From: CAZXSK01 sp964642855
GTDB taxonomy: Bacteria > Planctomycetota > Phycisphaerae > SM23-33
DNA: 64,000 bases
Assembly (NCBI GenBank): GCA_964642855.1
Contig: CAZXSK010000002.1
Coordinates: 1-64,000, forward strand
Direction of reading: 5' to 3'
The notes beneath the pieces are model-generated. The model did no database searches. It worked only from the letters and a program-made list of their open reading frames with translations, and had not been told where the DNA came from. Of the stretch, positions 24,395 through 32,110 are shown piece after piece (the first letter of the stretch is position 1; each line of letters starts with the position of its first letter). A program made the position numbers and the translations under genes.

Positions 24395-25498
24395 ATGACG
24401 GATGTTACGAACAATTCGAAGCCCCCTGCCGACCTGGAGTTCCTTCGCAGGCGGATCGACGAACTCGACCGCAAGATCGTCGAGCTTCTCAACGAGCGCG
24501 CGCGAGTCGTGGTCGACGTAGGCCGGGCCAAGCAGGTCGACGGCACGCCGATTTACGCGCCCGACCGCGAGCAGGTGGTCCTCAAACGCATCGCCGACCT
24601 CAACGAAGGCCCCCTGCCTCCGGGCACGCTCCAGGCGATCTACCGCGAGCTGATGAGCGGCTCGTTTGCCCTGGAAAAGCCGCTCCGCGTGGGGTTCCTG
24701 GGCCCGCGGGGGAGTTTCTCGCACCTCGCTGCCGCACGCAAATTCGGCTCCTCGATCGAATACTGCCCCCTGCCGGACATCGCAGCGGCGTTCGAGGAAG
24801 TCACGCGAGGCCACTGCGACCTGGGCATCGTGCCCGTCGAGAACAGCCTCGGCGGCGGGGTCATCGACACGCTCGACGCGTTCATCGAAACTCCCGTGCA
24901 CATCTGCGCCGAGGTCGTGGTACGTATCCACCACAACCTGCTGGCCAACTGCCCTCCCGAGCAGATTCGGGTCGTCGCCTCCAAGCCGGAGGTATTCGCC
25001 CAATGCAGGAAGTGGCTCTCGACCAGCATGCAGGGCGTGGAACTCGTTCCCGTGGCCAGTTCCGCCAAGGCGGCAGAGATGGCCGCAGCCGAGAAGAACC
25101 TCGCCGCAATCGGCTCGACCCTGGCTGCGGAGCTGTACAATCTCAAGATTGTCTACGCGAACATCGAGGACAACCCCAACAACCAGACGCGTTTCTTCGT
25201 GATCTCCACCAAGCCGGCCAAGCGTACGGGCAATGACAAGACGGCGATCATGTTCACGACCGCCCACCGGGCCGGCGCCCTGGTGGAGGTGCTGAATATC
25301 TTCTCGCGTCACGGGGTGAACCTGACGAACATTGACACGCGCCCGTCCAAGCGGCGCAACTGGGAATACTACTTCTTTGTGGATGCCGAAGGTCACTGCG
25401 AGGACCCGAACTTCGCCCAGGCCCTCGGCGAGGCCCGTGAACACTGCGGGGAACTGCTGGTGATGGGGAGTTTTCCCCGGGCAGTCGACCCCGTCTGA
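24395..25498 (+). CDS. pheA: Bifunctional chorismate mutase/prephenate dehydratase
   Basis: Converts chorismate to prephenate and then to phenylpyruvate in phenylalanine synthesis; 367 residues. Chorismate mutase AroQ domain at ~10-90 (LRRRIDELDRKIVELLNERA). Prephenate dehydratase at ~98-275 (GFLGPRGSFSHLAA, VPVENSLGGGV and NNQTRFFVI with the catalytic Thr-Arg-Phe). ACT regulatory domain at ~288-362, where the usual Phe-binding ESRP reads DTRPSKRRNWEYYFFVD. The ATG at 24395 places the mutase at the N terminus; the frame is open further upstream without family similarity. tpiA follows at 24 nt. Confidence 0.94.
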   Translation: MTDVTNNSKPPADLEFLRRRIDELDRKIVELLNERARVVVDVGRAKQVDGTPIYAPDREQVVLKRIADLNEGPLPPGTLQAIYRELMSGSFALEKPLRVGFLGPRGSFSHLAAARKFGSSIEYCPLPDIAAAFEEVTRGHCDLGIVPVENSLGGGVIDTLDAFIETPVHICAEVVVRIHHNLLANCPPEQIRVVASKPEVFAQCRKWLSTSMQGVELVPVASSAKAAEMAAAEKNLAAIGSTLAAELYNLKIVYANIEDNPNNQTRFFVISTKPAKRTGNDKTAIMFTTAHRAGALVEVLNIFSRHGVNLTNIDTRPSKRRNWEYYFFVDAEGHCEDPNFAQALGEAREHCGELLVMGSFPRAVDPV

Positions 25499-25522
25499 GA
25501 CGAACCTGAAAAGGAAGGAATC

Positions 25523-26281
25523 ATGGCTCGCAAGCTGTTTGTCGCTGGAAACTGGAAGATGAATACCGACCGCGCAACCGGACTGGCGTTGGCGAACGCC
25601 CTGGCCGAGAAGATCGGCCAGGAGCAGGCAATCGATCTGGCGGTATTCCCGCCGTTCGTTTACCTCGCCGCCGTGGCTGACGCGCTCAAGAACACCCAGA
25701 TCCGGGTGGGCGCCCAGGACGTGTTCTACGAGGACAACGGGGCCTTCACCGGCGAGGTCTCCACCGCGATGCTCAAGGACGTGGGGTGTTCGCTGGCGCT
25801 GATCGGCCACAGCGAGCGCAGGCACGTGATCGGCGAGGGCGATGAGCTGATCAACCGAAAGGTTCTCAAGTCGCTGTCCGACGGGCTCGACGTGATCCTC
25901 GCGGTGGGCGAGTTGCTCCAGCAGCGCGAAGCGGGCGAAACCAATGACGTGGTCGCCCGGCAGGTGAAGCTTGGCCTGGAGGGTGTCTCCAAGGCCGACG
26001 TCGCCCGCGTGACCATCGCCTACGAACCGGTCTGGGCAATCGGAACCGGCAAGACCGCCACGCCCGACCAGGCGCAGGAAGTGCACGCGATGATCCGCAG
26101 CCTGGTGGCCGACCTGTACGACGCCGACGTCGCCGAAAGCATGCAGATTCAGTATGGCGGGTCCGTCAAGCCGGGCAACGCAGCGGAGCTTCTTGGACAG
26201 GCTGATATTGACGGCGGGCTGATCGGCGGAGCATCGCTCAAGGCCGACGACTTCGCAGCCATCGTAGCCGCGGGCAAGTAA
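25523..26281 (+). CDS. tpiA: Triosephosphate isomerase
   Basis: Interconverts dihydroxyacetone phosphate and glyceraldehyde 3-phosphate in glycolysis. 252 residues, the normal length. GNWKMNTD contains the catalytic Lys, IGHSERR the catalytic His, AYEPVWAIGTGKTA the catalytic Glu and loop 6, and YGGSVKPGN the phosphate-binding loop. AAAGGAAGG precedes the ATG. It is followed by secG, the usual tpiA-secG neighbourhood in many bacteria. Confidence 0.98.
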   Translation: MARKLFVAGNWKMNTDRATGLALANALAEKIGQEQAIDLAVFPPFVYLAAVADALKNTQIRVGAQDVFYEDNGAFTGEVSTAMLKDVGCSLALIGHSERRHVIGEGDELINRKVLKSLSDGLDVILAVGELLQQREAGETNDVVARQVKLGLEGVSKADVARVTIAYEPVWAIGTGKTATPDQAQEVHAMIRSLVADLYDADVAESMQIQYGGSVKPGNAAELLGQADIDGGLIGGASLKADDFAAIVAAGK

Positions 26282-26354
26282 CACCCGCCGGCTTGGCCGC
26301 TGAGAGAGAACCAGGTACCAGTCCCCGCGTGGGACGCAACCATCAGAGACTGAC

Positions 26355-27088
26355 ATGATCGCTTCTTTTCTGTCGACGTTACTGGCTGTACTGTTCGTCA
26401 TCGTCTGCCTGCTGCTGATCGGCGTGATTCTTCTTCAGAAGGGTCGCGGCGGGGGCCTGGGGGCGGCGCTTGGAGGCGGCGCGGGGTCCAGCGCATTCGG
26501 CACCAAGACCGGGGACGTAATGACCTGGGTCACCATCGTCCTGGTCGGGCTGTTCCTGCTGCTGGCGATGGGCACCGTCGTGGCGATGCGGACCGCGCCG
26601 GGCAAGGTCCTTCCGCCCGAGGTCGTCGTCCCCGACGAGCAGGGCGACGCGAAGCAGTACACCTCCGGCGTGGTGGAAGTGGGTAAAGACACCCCCGTGA
26701 TCCTTCATTCACCGACCCGCGACGTGACGATCTACTTCACCACCGACGGCTCGTCGCCGACGGAGAACGACTCCCACGTCCCGGCCGGCGGACGGATCAT
26801 CGTCCAGCCGGGGCAGGAGCTTCGGGCAATGGGCACCCGATCGGGCTGGGACGACAGCGAGGTCACGACGGTTCAGTTCGTCTCGCCGAAGGAGGCGCCT
26901 CCGTCTCTGCCGGACGCCAATAGCCCGGCCGATGCCAACACACCGGTTGACGCCAACANNNNNNNNNNNNNNNNNNNNNNNNNNNNNNNNNNNNNNNNNN
27001 NNNNNNNNNNNNNNNNNNNNNNNNNNNNNNNNNNNNNNNNNNNNNNNNNNNNNNNNNNGCCAACACACCGGTTGACGCCAACAGCTGA
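26355..27088 (+). CDS. secG: Preprotein translocase subunit SecG with extra C-terminal domain
   Basis: SecG supports SecYEG protein export across the inner membrane. Residues 1-80 are standard: helix 1 (LLAVLFVIVCLLLIGVILLQ), the loop KGRGGGLGAALGGGAGSSAFG and helix 2 (MTWVTIVLVGLFLLLAMGTV). Unlike typical ~75-110-residue SecG, it continues with an extracytoplasmic domain at ~100-185 (DVTIYFTTDGSSPTENDS, VQPGQELRAMGTRSGWDDSE) that resembles the chitobiase/hexosaminidase C-terminal fold. A tail of DAN repeats then ends TPVDANS. The 100-N gap interrupts the repeats, and the frame after the gap does not match a 100-nt spacing, so the true length is unknown. Collapsing the 25-nt repeat restores a clean in-frame end at 27088. 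Confidence 0.85.
26934..26958. repeat. 25-nt repeat flanking the secG gap, copy 1
   Basis: The 25 bases ending at the gap (GCCAACACACCGGTTGACGC and five more) recur exactly at 27059-27083 right after it. They encode ANTPVDAN-type repeats in the SecG tail. It could be a real tandem repeat that broke the assembly or simple overlap of contig ends. Confidence 0.75.
26959..27058. other. Assembly gap (100 N)
   Basis: Placeholder of 100 unknown bases inside the secG tail, between two copies of a 25-nt sequence. The true size must leave secG in frame, which 100 nt does not. Confidence 0.95.
27059..27083. repeat. 25-nt repeat flanking the secG gap, copy 2
   Basis: Exact copy of 26934-26958, followed directly by the last codon of secG (AGC) and its TGA stop. 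Confidence 0.75.
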
Positions 27089-27126
27089 CCGCCGCCGGTC
27101 AAGCCAGCCAGCAGAAAGGCATTCGC

Positions 27127-28008
27127 ATGTTACAATCGATGACCGGTTTCGGGTCCGCTTCCGGCGCGGTCGACGGCGTGGAATATTCTGTCGAAATCCG
27201 CTCGGTGAACAATCGGTATTTCAAGCCGGTCATCAAGCTGCCCGACAGCTGGAGCGCCGCCGAGGCAGACATCGAGAAGATACTCCGCAATCGCGTATCG
27301 CGAGGAACGGTGGTTCTCTCGTTGCGAATGAGGGTGCCCGAGGAGCAGGCAGCCTACCAGGTCAACGGACGCACGCTGAACAGCTACGTCGACCAGCTTC
27401 GGTCGATGGAGACCGAGGCCAATCCGACGATGCGCATCGACCTGGCAGGCCTGCTGGAGCTTCCCGGCGTGCTCGAGCCCCCGCCCATGGAAGAGATCGT
27501 TGCCCGAACGCGGGACGGCGTGATGAACCTGATCGACCAGGCGATCGAAGGCCTGCTGGATATGCGACAGAAGGAAGGCCAGGCCCTCAAGGACGACCTG
27601 CTGGGACACTGCAACGCAGTCGGCGATGCCCTCGACCAGATTGCCCAGCGTTCGCCCGGCGTGGTAGGTGAGTACTACGAGAGACTTCGCCAGCGTGTCG
27701 AGCAACTCACCCGCGAAGCCAAGCTTACCCTCGACGAGGAAACGCTCTCGCGGGAAGTGGCGCTGTTTGCCGACCGCTCGGACATTTCCGAGGAGGTATC
27801 GCGGCTGCGAACGCATCTGGAGCAGTTCGCCCAGGCGTGCGACTCATCCGAGCCGGCCGGGCGGAAGATGGATTTCATCGCCCAGGAAATGCTCCGCGAA
27901 GCCAATACAATTGCCTCAAAGTCCAACGACAGCCAGATTGGCCGGCTTGTCGTTGAGATCAAGTCGGGGATCGACCGAATTAAGGAGCAGGTGCAGAACG
28001 TCGAGTAG
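27127..28008 (+). CDS. yicC: YicC family endoribonuclease-like protein
   Basis: 293 residues, full length for YicC. The N-terminal signature MLQSMTGFGSASG and VEIRSVNNRYFKPVIKLPDS, and the C-terminal GRKMDFIAQEMLREANTIAS followed by IKSGIDRIKEQVQNVE, are characteristic. YicC proteins have been linked to RNA turnover and stationary-phase survival. The gene lies directly upstream of gmk, its usual neighbour. AGAAAGG precedes the ATG. Confidence 0.93.
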   Translation: MLQSMTGFGSASGAVDGVEYSVEIRSVNNRYFKPVIKLPDSWSAAEADIEKILRNRVSRGTVVLSLRMRVPEEQAAYQVNGRTLNSYVDQLRSMETEANPTMRIDLAGLLELPGVLEPPPMEEIVARTRDGVMNLIDQAIEGLLDMRQKEGQALKDDLLGHCNAVGDALDQIAQRSPGVVGEYYERLRQRVEQLTREAKLTLDEETLSREVALFADRSDISEEVSRLRTHLEQFAQACDSSEPAGRKMDFIAQEMLREANTIASKSNDSQIGRLVVEIKSGIDRIKEQVQNVE

Positions 28009-28053
28009 GCTGGTCGAGACGGATGAACCTGCCCCCGGAAGGTGGATCGCGAC

Positions 28054-28623
28054 ATGACACGAGAGCATGGAGACGGGAAACTGGTGGTGCTGACGGGGCC
28101 TTCGGGCGTCGGCAAGAGCACGATACTCCAGAAGGTCCAGGACCGCATGGACGTGGAGTTCAGCACGTCGGCTACCACCCGCGAGCCGCGAAAGGGCGAG
28201 ATCCCCGGCGAAGATTACTTCTTCGTCGATCGTCCGACGTTCGAGGCGATGGTGGAACACGGTGAGATGCTCGAACATGCCGAGGTCTACGGCGAGCTGT
28301 ACGGCACCCCGGCCCAGCCTGTGCTCCAGGCCATCCAGGAAGGCGAGACCATCGTCCTGGACATCGACGTCCAGGGTGGCATCCAGGTACACCGCAAGCT
28401 CCCGGACGCGACGTACATCCTGATCCTCCCGCCCAGCGACGAGGTGCAGGCCCAGCGGCTTCGCGACCGCGGAACCGAAAGTGAAGAGAAGATCCAGCGC
28501 CGGCTGGAGGCAACGAAACAGGAAGTCGACCAAGCCCGGGAAAGCGGCGTATACAAGCATGTGGTCGTCAATGACGATCTCGAAACCGCCGTCCGGCAGG
28601 TAGTCGATATCATTCAGGCATGA
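28054..28623 (+). CDS. gmk: Guanylate kinase
   Basis: Phosphorylates GMP to GDP with ATP. 189 residues from the ATG at 28054. P-loop GPSGVGKSTIL near residue 16; GMP-binding segments STSATTREPRKGE and EDYFFVDRPTFEAM; lid region RLRDRGTESEEKIQRRLE. The ATG is preferred over a GTG at 28042 because GGAAGG (28037-28042) is correctly spaced for it. It sits between yicC and rpoZ, the common bacterial order. Confidence 0.95.
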   Translation: MTREHGDGKLVVLTGPSGVGKSTILQKVQDRMDVEFSTSATTREPRKGEIPGEDYFFVDRPTFEAMVEHGEMLEHAEVYGELYGTPAQPVLQAIQEGETIVLDIDVQGGIQVHRKLPDATYILILPPSDEVQAQRLRDRGTESEEKIQRRLEATKQEVDQARESGVYKHVVVNDDLETAVRQVVDIIQA

Positions 28624-28638
28624 GGAGAGAACAGCCCG

Positions 28639-28872
28639 ATGATTGAAGCACTCAAGAGCGAAGAGATCATCAACAAGGTCGGAGGCCGGTTCAAGCTCAC
28701 CGCGCTGATCCAGCGACGCATGGTGGAACTGATGCAGGGCGCCAGGCCCCAGATCGAGCGGAAAAAGGGCATGACCGACATGGAAGTCGCCATTCAGGAG
28801 ATCCTCGAAGAGAAGATCTCCATCGACTTCGAGAATTCCGACATTCCAACGCCCGCTGAACTCAAGAAGTAG
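28639..28872 (+). CDS. rpoZ: DNA-directed RNA polymerase omega subunit
   Basis: 77 residues. Omega helps assemble the beta-prime subunit into RNA polymerase. The RFKLTALIQRRMVELMQGAR stretch is the conserved omega core (usually R(F/Y)-x-L-x-x-x-x-x-R-A-R/x-Q-L), followed by MTDMEVAIQEILEEKI. It lies 15 nt after gmk and before coaC, the classical gmk-rpoZ-coaBC order. Confidence 0.88.
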   Translation: MIEALKSEEIINKVGGRFKLTALIQRRMVELMQGARPQIERKKGMTDMEVAIQEILEEKISIDFENSDIPTPAELKK

Positions 28873-28909
28873 CCCCCCGCCGGGCCGGGCCCAGGCCCGT
28901 GGCAGCGAC

Positions 28910-29488
28910 ATGGCCAGACGATCCGACAACCCGCTGGCAGGCAGGGAAATCCTGCTTTGCGCCACCGGCGGCATCGCATGCTACAAAGCCGCCGACCTGA
29001 CCTCGACGCTGGTCCAGACCGGCGCGAAGGTCCACGTCGCGATGACCGAATCCGCCCAGCGGTTCGTCGGCGCGGCGACCTTCCAGGCGCTGACCCGCCG
29101 GAAAGTCTACACCTCCCTGTGGGAGGCGACGGAAGATTATCGCTCCCAGCATCTGTCGCTGACCGAGTCGGCCGACCTGATCCTCATCGCGCCCGCTACC
29201 GCCAACACCCTCGCCAAGATGGCCGCCGGCATCGCGGACGATCTCGTCTCCACCCTCGCGCTGTCGGCGTGGCTGGCGTGTTCGGTTCTGGTCGCCCCGG
29301 CTATGAACACCCGCATGTGGAACGCTCCGGTCACCCAGCGCAACATCAAGCAGCTCCAGGAATGGGGGGCGAACATCATCGGCCCCGGGGAAGGACGCCT
29401 CGCGTGCGATACCGTGGGCCCCGGGCGCATGGCCGAACCGGAGGAAATCTTCGACCGCATCTGCGAGATGCTCCCGCCCGGCCGCTGA
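28910..29488 (+). CDS. coaC: Phosphopantothenoylcysteine decarboxylase (stand-alone CoaC)
   Basis: FMN-dependent decarboxylase of coenzyme A synthesis, 192 residues. GGIACYKAADLTSTL near residue 20 is the flavoprotein start. Active-site His is in SQHLSLTESADLILIAPATA, the PAMNTRMW motif is complete, and the substrate-binding Cys lies in RLACDTVGPGRMAEPEEI (most relatives have LACG). Normally this is fused to CoaB; here the ligase is a separate gene 276 nt downstream (29765), and this protein stops right after the decarboxylase domain. Confidence 0.92.
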   Translation: MARRSDNPLAGREILLCATGGIACYKAADLTSTLVQTGAKVHVAMTESAQRFVGAATFQALTRRKVYTSLWEATEDYRSQHLSLTESADLILIAPATANTLAKMAAGIADDLVSTLALSAWLACSVLVAPAMNTRMWNAPVTQRNIKQLQEWGANIIGPGEGRLACDTVGPGRMAEPEEIFDRICEMLPPGR

Positions 29489-29603
29489 GCAACGCCCCTG
29501 AGGCTACGTTCTCTATTCCGAGTCCGTCTTTGCGCAAAAGGCAAGGCGGAAGACGCCTTCCCAAGCCTCTCCCGCCCGCCACTCCTCAAGGAACTCAGGT
29601 TGC

Positions 29604-29620
29604 CGAGCCCAGCGGGCTCG
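29604..29620. repeat. Perfect short hairpin between coaC and coaB
   Basis: CGAGCCC and GGGCTCG form a perfect 7-bp stem with an AGC loop in the 276-nt spacer. No T-run follows, so it is not an obvious terminator. The rest of the spacer shows no gene I can support. Confidence 0.4.
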
Positions 29621-29764
29621 ACAGGAACTGATTGATACATTCTACGCGATGGATCCGGGCGAAGACCACACCTCCCGAAACGCCATGTTGCCCCGCGCTG
29701 CCACCGGCGCAAAGGCCGGGTTTAGGTTTGCTCCAGGCCCGGCCGAACGCTACCCTGATCGGCC

Positions 29765-30388
29765 ATGCGGATCGTGATCACAGCCGGGCCTACGCGAGAG
29801 TACATCGACTCGGTGAGGTTTCTGTCCAACGCCTCCACCGGGCGGATGGGAACCGCCATCGCCCGTGCGGCCCTTCAGGCTGGACATGACGTGATCTTCC
29901 TCGGCGGACCGATGGTCGAAACCCCACCCCGGAACTGCGAGATCCTGTCCTTCACCTCCTGCGACGACCTGCACAGGGCGCTGGACGACACCTTCCCCGC
30001 AGCCGAGGCGTTGATCATGGCCGCGGCGGTTGGCGACTTTCGGCCCGAGAAGCGCCTGCCCACCAAGCTCCACCGCCGCAACGGGCCCGTCACCCTTCGG
30101 CTGTATCCCACGGAGGATATCCTCGCAGCCGTCGCCGCTGACAAGGCCGACACTCAAATCGTGATCGCTTTCGCCGTCGAAGAAGGCAGGCCGGAGGTCA
30201 TCGAACAGAAGGTCCGCCGGGAGATGCTCGCCAAGAACGCGGATTTCACCGTGGTCAACACCCCTGCGGCGATGGGTTCGGCCGACAGCGAGGCCTGCAT
30301 TCTCTCGACCGACGGGTTCGCCCTTCCTTGGGGTCGCCGGCCCAAGGACGAGCTTGCGACCGAGATCGTCAAGCTCCTGCAGCGCTGA
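29765..30388 (+). CDS. coaB: Phosphopantothenate--cysteine ligase (stand-alone CoaB)
   Basis: Joins 4'-phosphopantothenate and cysteine in coenzyme A synthesis. 207 residues, corresponding to the C-terminal half of ordinary CoaBC. ITAGPTREYIDSVRFLSNAS is the conserved nucleotide-binding start, AAAVGDFRPEKRLPTKL carries the catalytic Lys region, and VVNTPAAMGSADSEACIL the dimer and substrate strand. Together with the gene at 28910 it supplies both CoaBC activities as separate proteins. Confidence 0.92.
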   Translation: MRIVITAGPTREYIDSVRFLSNASTGRMGTAIARAALQAGHDVIFLGGPMVETPPRNCEILSFTSCDDLHRALDDTFPAAEALIMAAAVGDFRPEKRLPTKLHRRNGPVTLRLYPTEDILAAVAADKADTQIVIAFAVEEGRPEVIEQKVRREMLAKNADFTVVNTPAAMGSADSEACILSTDGFALPWGRRPKDELATEIVKLLQR

Positions 30389-30401
30389 CCGAGGCACGCC
30401 G

Positions 30402-31457
30402 ATGAGTACCTCTCTGGAGACCTGCCTCGATGATCTCGCCCGCCGGATCGATCCCGATCAGGAACAACGCAACCAGCAGCAATGGCGGACCTTCCTCGAT
30501 GGAAACTGGCCGGAGCCGGTCTTCAGACCCACGCCGCGAACGCCCGCCCCGCCCCGGGTAGACTGGCCCGACGTCCATGTCAACGACGCCCAGACCGATG
30601 TCACCCAGATGCTGCTGCAGCAGTTCGGTATGGTCTCGGACATGCTCTCGGCCGGCGGGGGGGGAAGGCTCGCCGTGCGATGCAATTACGGCACGGGCAT
30701 CCTGCCATCGCTGTTCGGCTGCGAACTGTTCCCGATGCCCCGCGACACGTGTACCCTCCAGGCAGTCCGCCCCCTGTCAGACCGCGATGCCATACGCGCC
30801 GCGGCCGAGACGGCCCCCGCCAGCCTGCACGCAGCCCTTCCCGAGAAGGTCTTCCGCGCGGCCGAGGCGTTCGCCGAAGCGTTCCAGCGACACCCCAATG
30901 TAGGCCGGTGGGTCGAGTTGTACCACCCCGACCTGCAGGGACCGATCGACGCGGTGGAGTTGATCTGTGGTTGCGAAATGTTCCTGCTGGTCCACGACGA
31001 CCCGGCACTGCTGCATCGACTGCTGGAAACGGTGACCGAGACCTACATCGCCCTGCTGAGCGAGTGGTTTCGCCGCACCGGCCCGGTCGGGGAGTACACT
31101 GCCCACTGGGCCTACGGGATCAAGGGCGCCGTGATGCTGCGAAACGACTCGCTGATGAACCTCTCCCCGGAGACCTATGTCGAATTCGTCAGGCCTTACG
31201 ACCAGCGGGTTTTCGATGCGTTCGGCGGCAAGGGCGCGGTCCACTTCTGCGGCCGGGGGGATCATTACATCCAGGCCATGAGCGAAATGACAGGCCTGAC
31301 AGCGGTGGACATGACCCAACCTGAGCTTAATGACGTCGAAACCATCCTCCGGCACACCGTTGACAAAGGCATCGCGCTTCTGGGCGTGGGGCGGGAGACG
31401 GTACTGCCGCTCGTGGAGGCAGGGCGGGATCTGCGTGGGCTCGTTCACTGCCGATGA
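30402..31457 (+). CDS. Uroporphyrinogen decarboxylase-family (MtaA-like) protein
   Basis: 351 residues with the URO-D TIM-barrel fold. The UroD substrate motif near the N terminus (RQAGR type) is missing, so haem synthesis is unlikely. Instead it has GKGAVHFCGRGDHYIQAMSE (H-x-C-G) and a Cys three residues from the end (LVHCR), the pattern of zinc-dependent corrinoid methyltransferases of the MtaA/CmuA group. Substrate unknown. The ATG at 30402 is chosen over upstream frame extension because coaB ends at 30388. A rho-independent terminator follows directly. Confidence 0.75.
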   Translation: MSTSLETCLDDLARRIDPDQEQRNQQQWRTFLDGNWPEPVFRPTPRTPAPPRVDWPDVHVNDAQTDVTQMLLQQFGMVSDMLSAGGGGRLAVRCNYGTGILPSLFGCELFPMPRDTCTLQAVRPLSDRDAIRAAAETAPASLHAALPEKVFRAAEAFAEAFQRHPNVGRWVELYHPDLQGPIDAVELICGCEMFLLVHDDPALLHRLLETVTETYIALLSEWFRRTGPVGEYTAHWAYGIKGAVMLRNDSLMNLSPETYVEFVRPYDQRVFDAFGGKGAVHFCGRGDHYIQAMSEMTGLTAVDMTQPELNDVETILRHTVDKGIALLGVGRETVLPLVEAGRDLRGLVHCR

Positions 31458-31466
31458 CCGGCCTGG

Positions 31467-31489
31467 CCGGGGATCCTCGGGGGTTTTTT
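31467..31489 (+). terminator. Rho-independent terminator after the UroD-like gene
   Basis: CCGGGGATCCTCGG forms a GC-rich hairpin followed by GGG and six T residues (31484-31489), ten bases past the stop codon. It separates the coaC-coaB-UroD stretch from dut. Confidence 0.6.
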
Positions 31490-31577
31490 GTGGATGTTGC
31501 TCCGGGGCGGACCTAACCTGCTCCATGGCATGACGATAGAGTTACCTGCCCAGTCCAATTGAAGTGGAGCCAGGCCG

Positions 31578-32030
31578 ATGGATGGTCCGATAAAGATAGA
31601 GGTACGTCGCAAGCCCGGCTGCGAGGATGTTCCGCTTCCTGCGGCGATGTCCGAACACGCGGCGGGGCTGGACTTGTGCGCCGCCTGTGACGAGAACGTG
31701 ACCCTGGCCTGCGGGGACATCAAGCTGATTCCCTGCGGGTTCTACATGGCCATTCCCGTTGGCTACGAGGCGCAGGTGCGCCCGCGAAGCGGCCTGGCGG
31801 TTCGGCACGGGATTACGCTGCCCAATGCACCGGGCACGATCGACGCGGACTATCGCGGCGAGGTGTGCGTGATCCTCGCCAATACCGGGCCCGGGAGCTT
31901 CACGGTCGAACGCGGCATGCGGATCGCCCAGATGGTCATCGCGCCGGTGCTCAAGGCCAGCGTCGTCGAGGTGCGGACCCTCCCGGAAACCGCCCGGGGC
32001 GAAGGCGGATTCGGGCACACGGGCGTGTGA
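31578..32030 (+). CDS. dut: dUTP diphosphatase
   Basis: Hydrolyses dUTP to dUMP and pyrophosphate, keeping uracil out of DNA. 150 residues, the trimeric type. Motif 1 AAGLDLCAA, motif 2 VRPRSGLAVRHGI, motif 3 NAPGTIDADYRGEVCVIL with the catalytic Asp, motif 4 RGMRIAQMVIAPV and the C-terminal arm RGEGGFGHTG are all present. GGAGCCAGGCCG precedes the ATG. Confidence 0.96.
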   Translation: MDGPIKIEVRRKPGCEDVPLPAAMSEHAAGLDLCAACDENVTLACGDIKLIPCGFYMAIPVGYEAQVRPRSGLAVRHGITLPNAPGTIDADYRGEVCVILANTGPGSFTVERGMRIAQMVIAPVLKASVVEVRTLPETARGEGGFGHTGV

Positions 32031-32032
32031 GT

Positions 32033-32050
32033 CCGCCCCCTGGAGGGCGG
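32033..32050. terminator. Hairpin after dut
   Basis: CCGCCC and GGGCGG form a perfect 6-bp stem with a 6-nt loop directly after the dut stop. No T-run follows, so it may be a weak terminator or a 3'-end stabiliser. Confidence 0.35.
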
Positions 32051-32110
32051 GAACGGAAAACCGCCCGACGTTGAGAAACCACGCGTGTCTGGCGCACCGA
32101 CGCGCGTAAC

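Noticed and set aside
24008..26401. 797-codon open frame on the minus strand
   Set aside because: It runs antisense to pheA and tpiA, both of which have complete catalytic motifs on the plus strand.
28042..28053. GTG start for gmk at 28042
   Set aside because: The Shine-Dalgarno GGAAGG overlaps this codon and is properly placed only for the ATG at 28054.
29650..29781. 43-codon frame overlapping the start of coaB
   Set aside because: No ribosome-binding site and it overlaps a well-supported gene.
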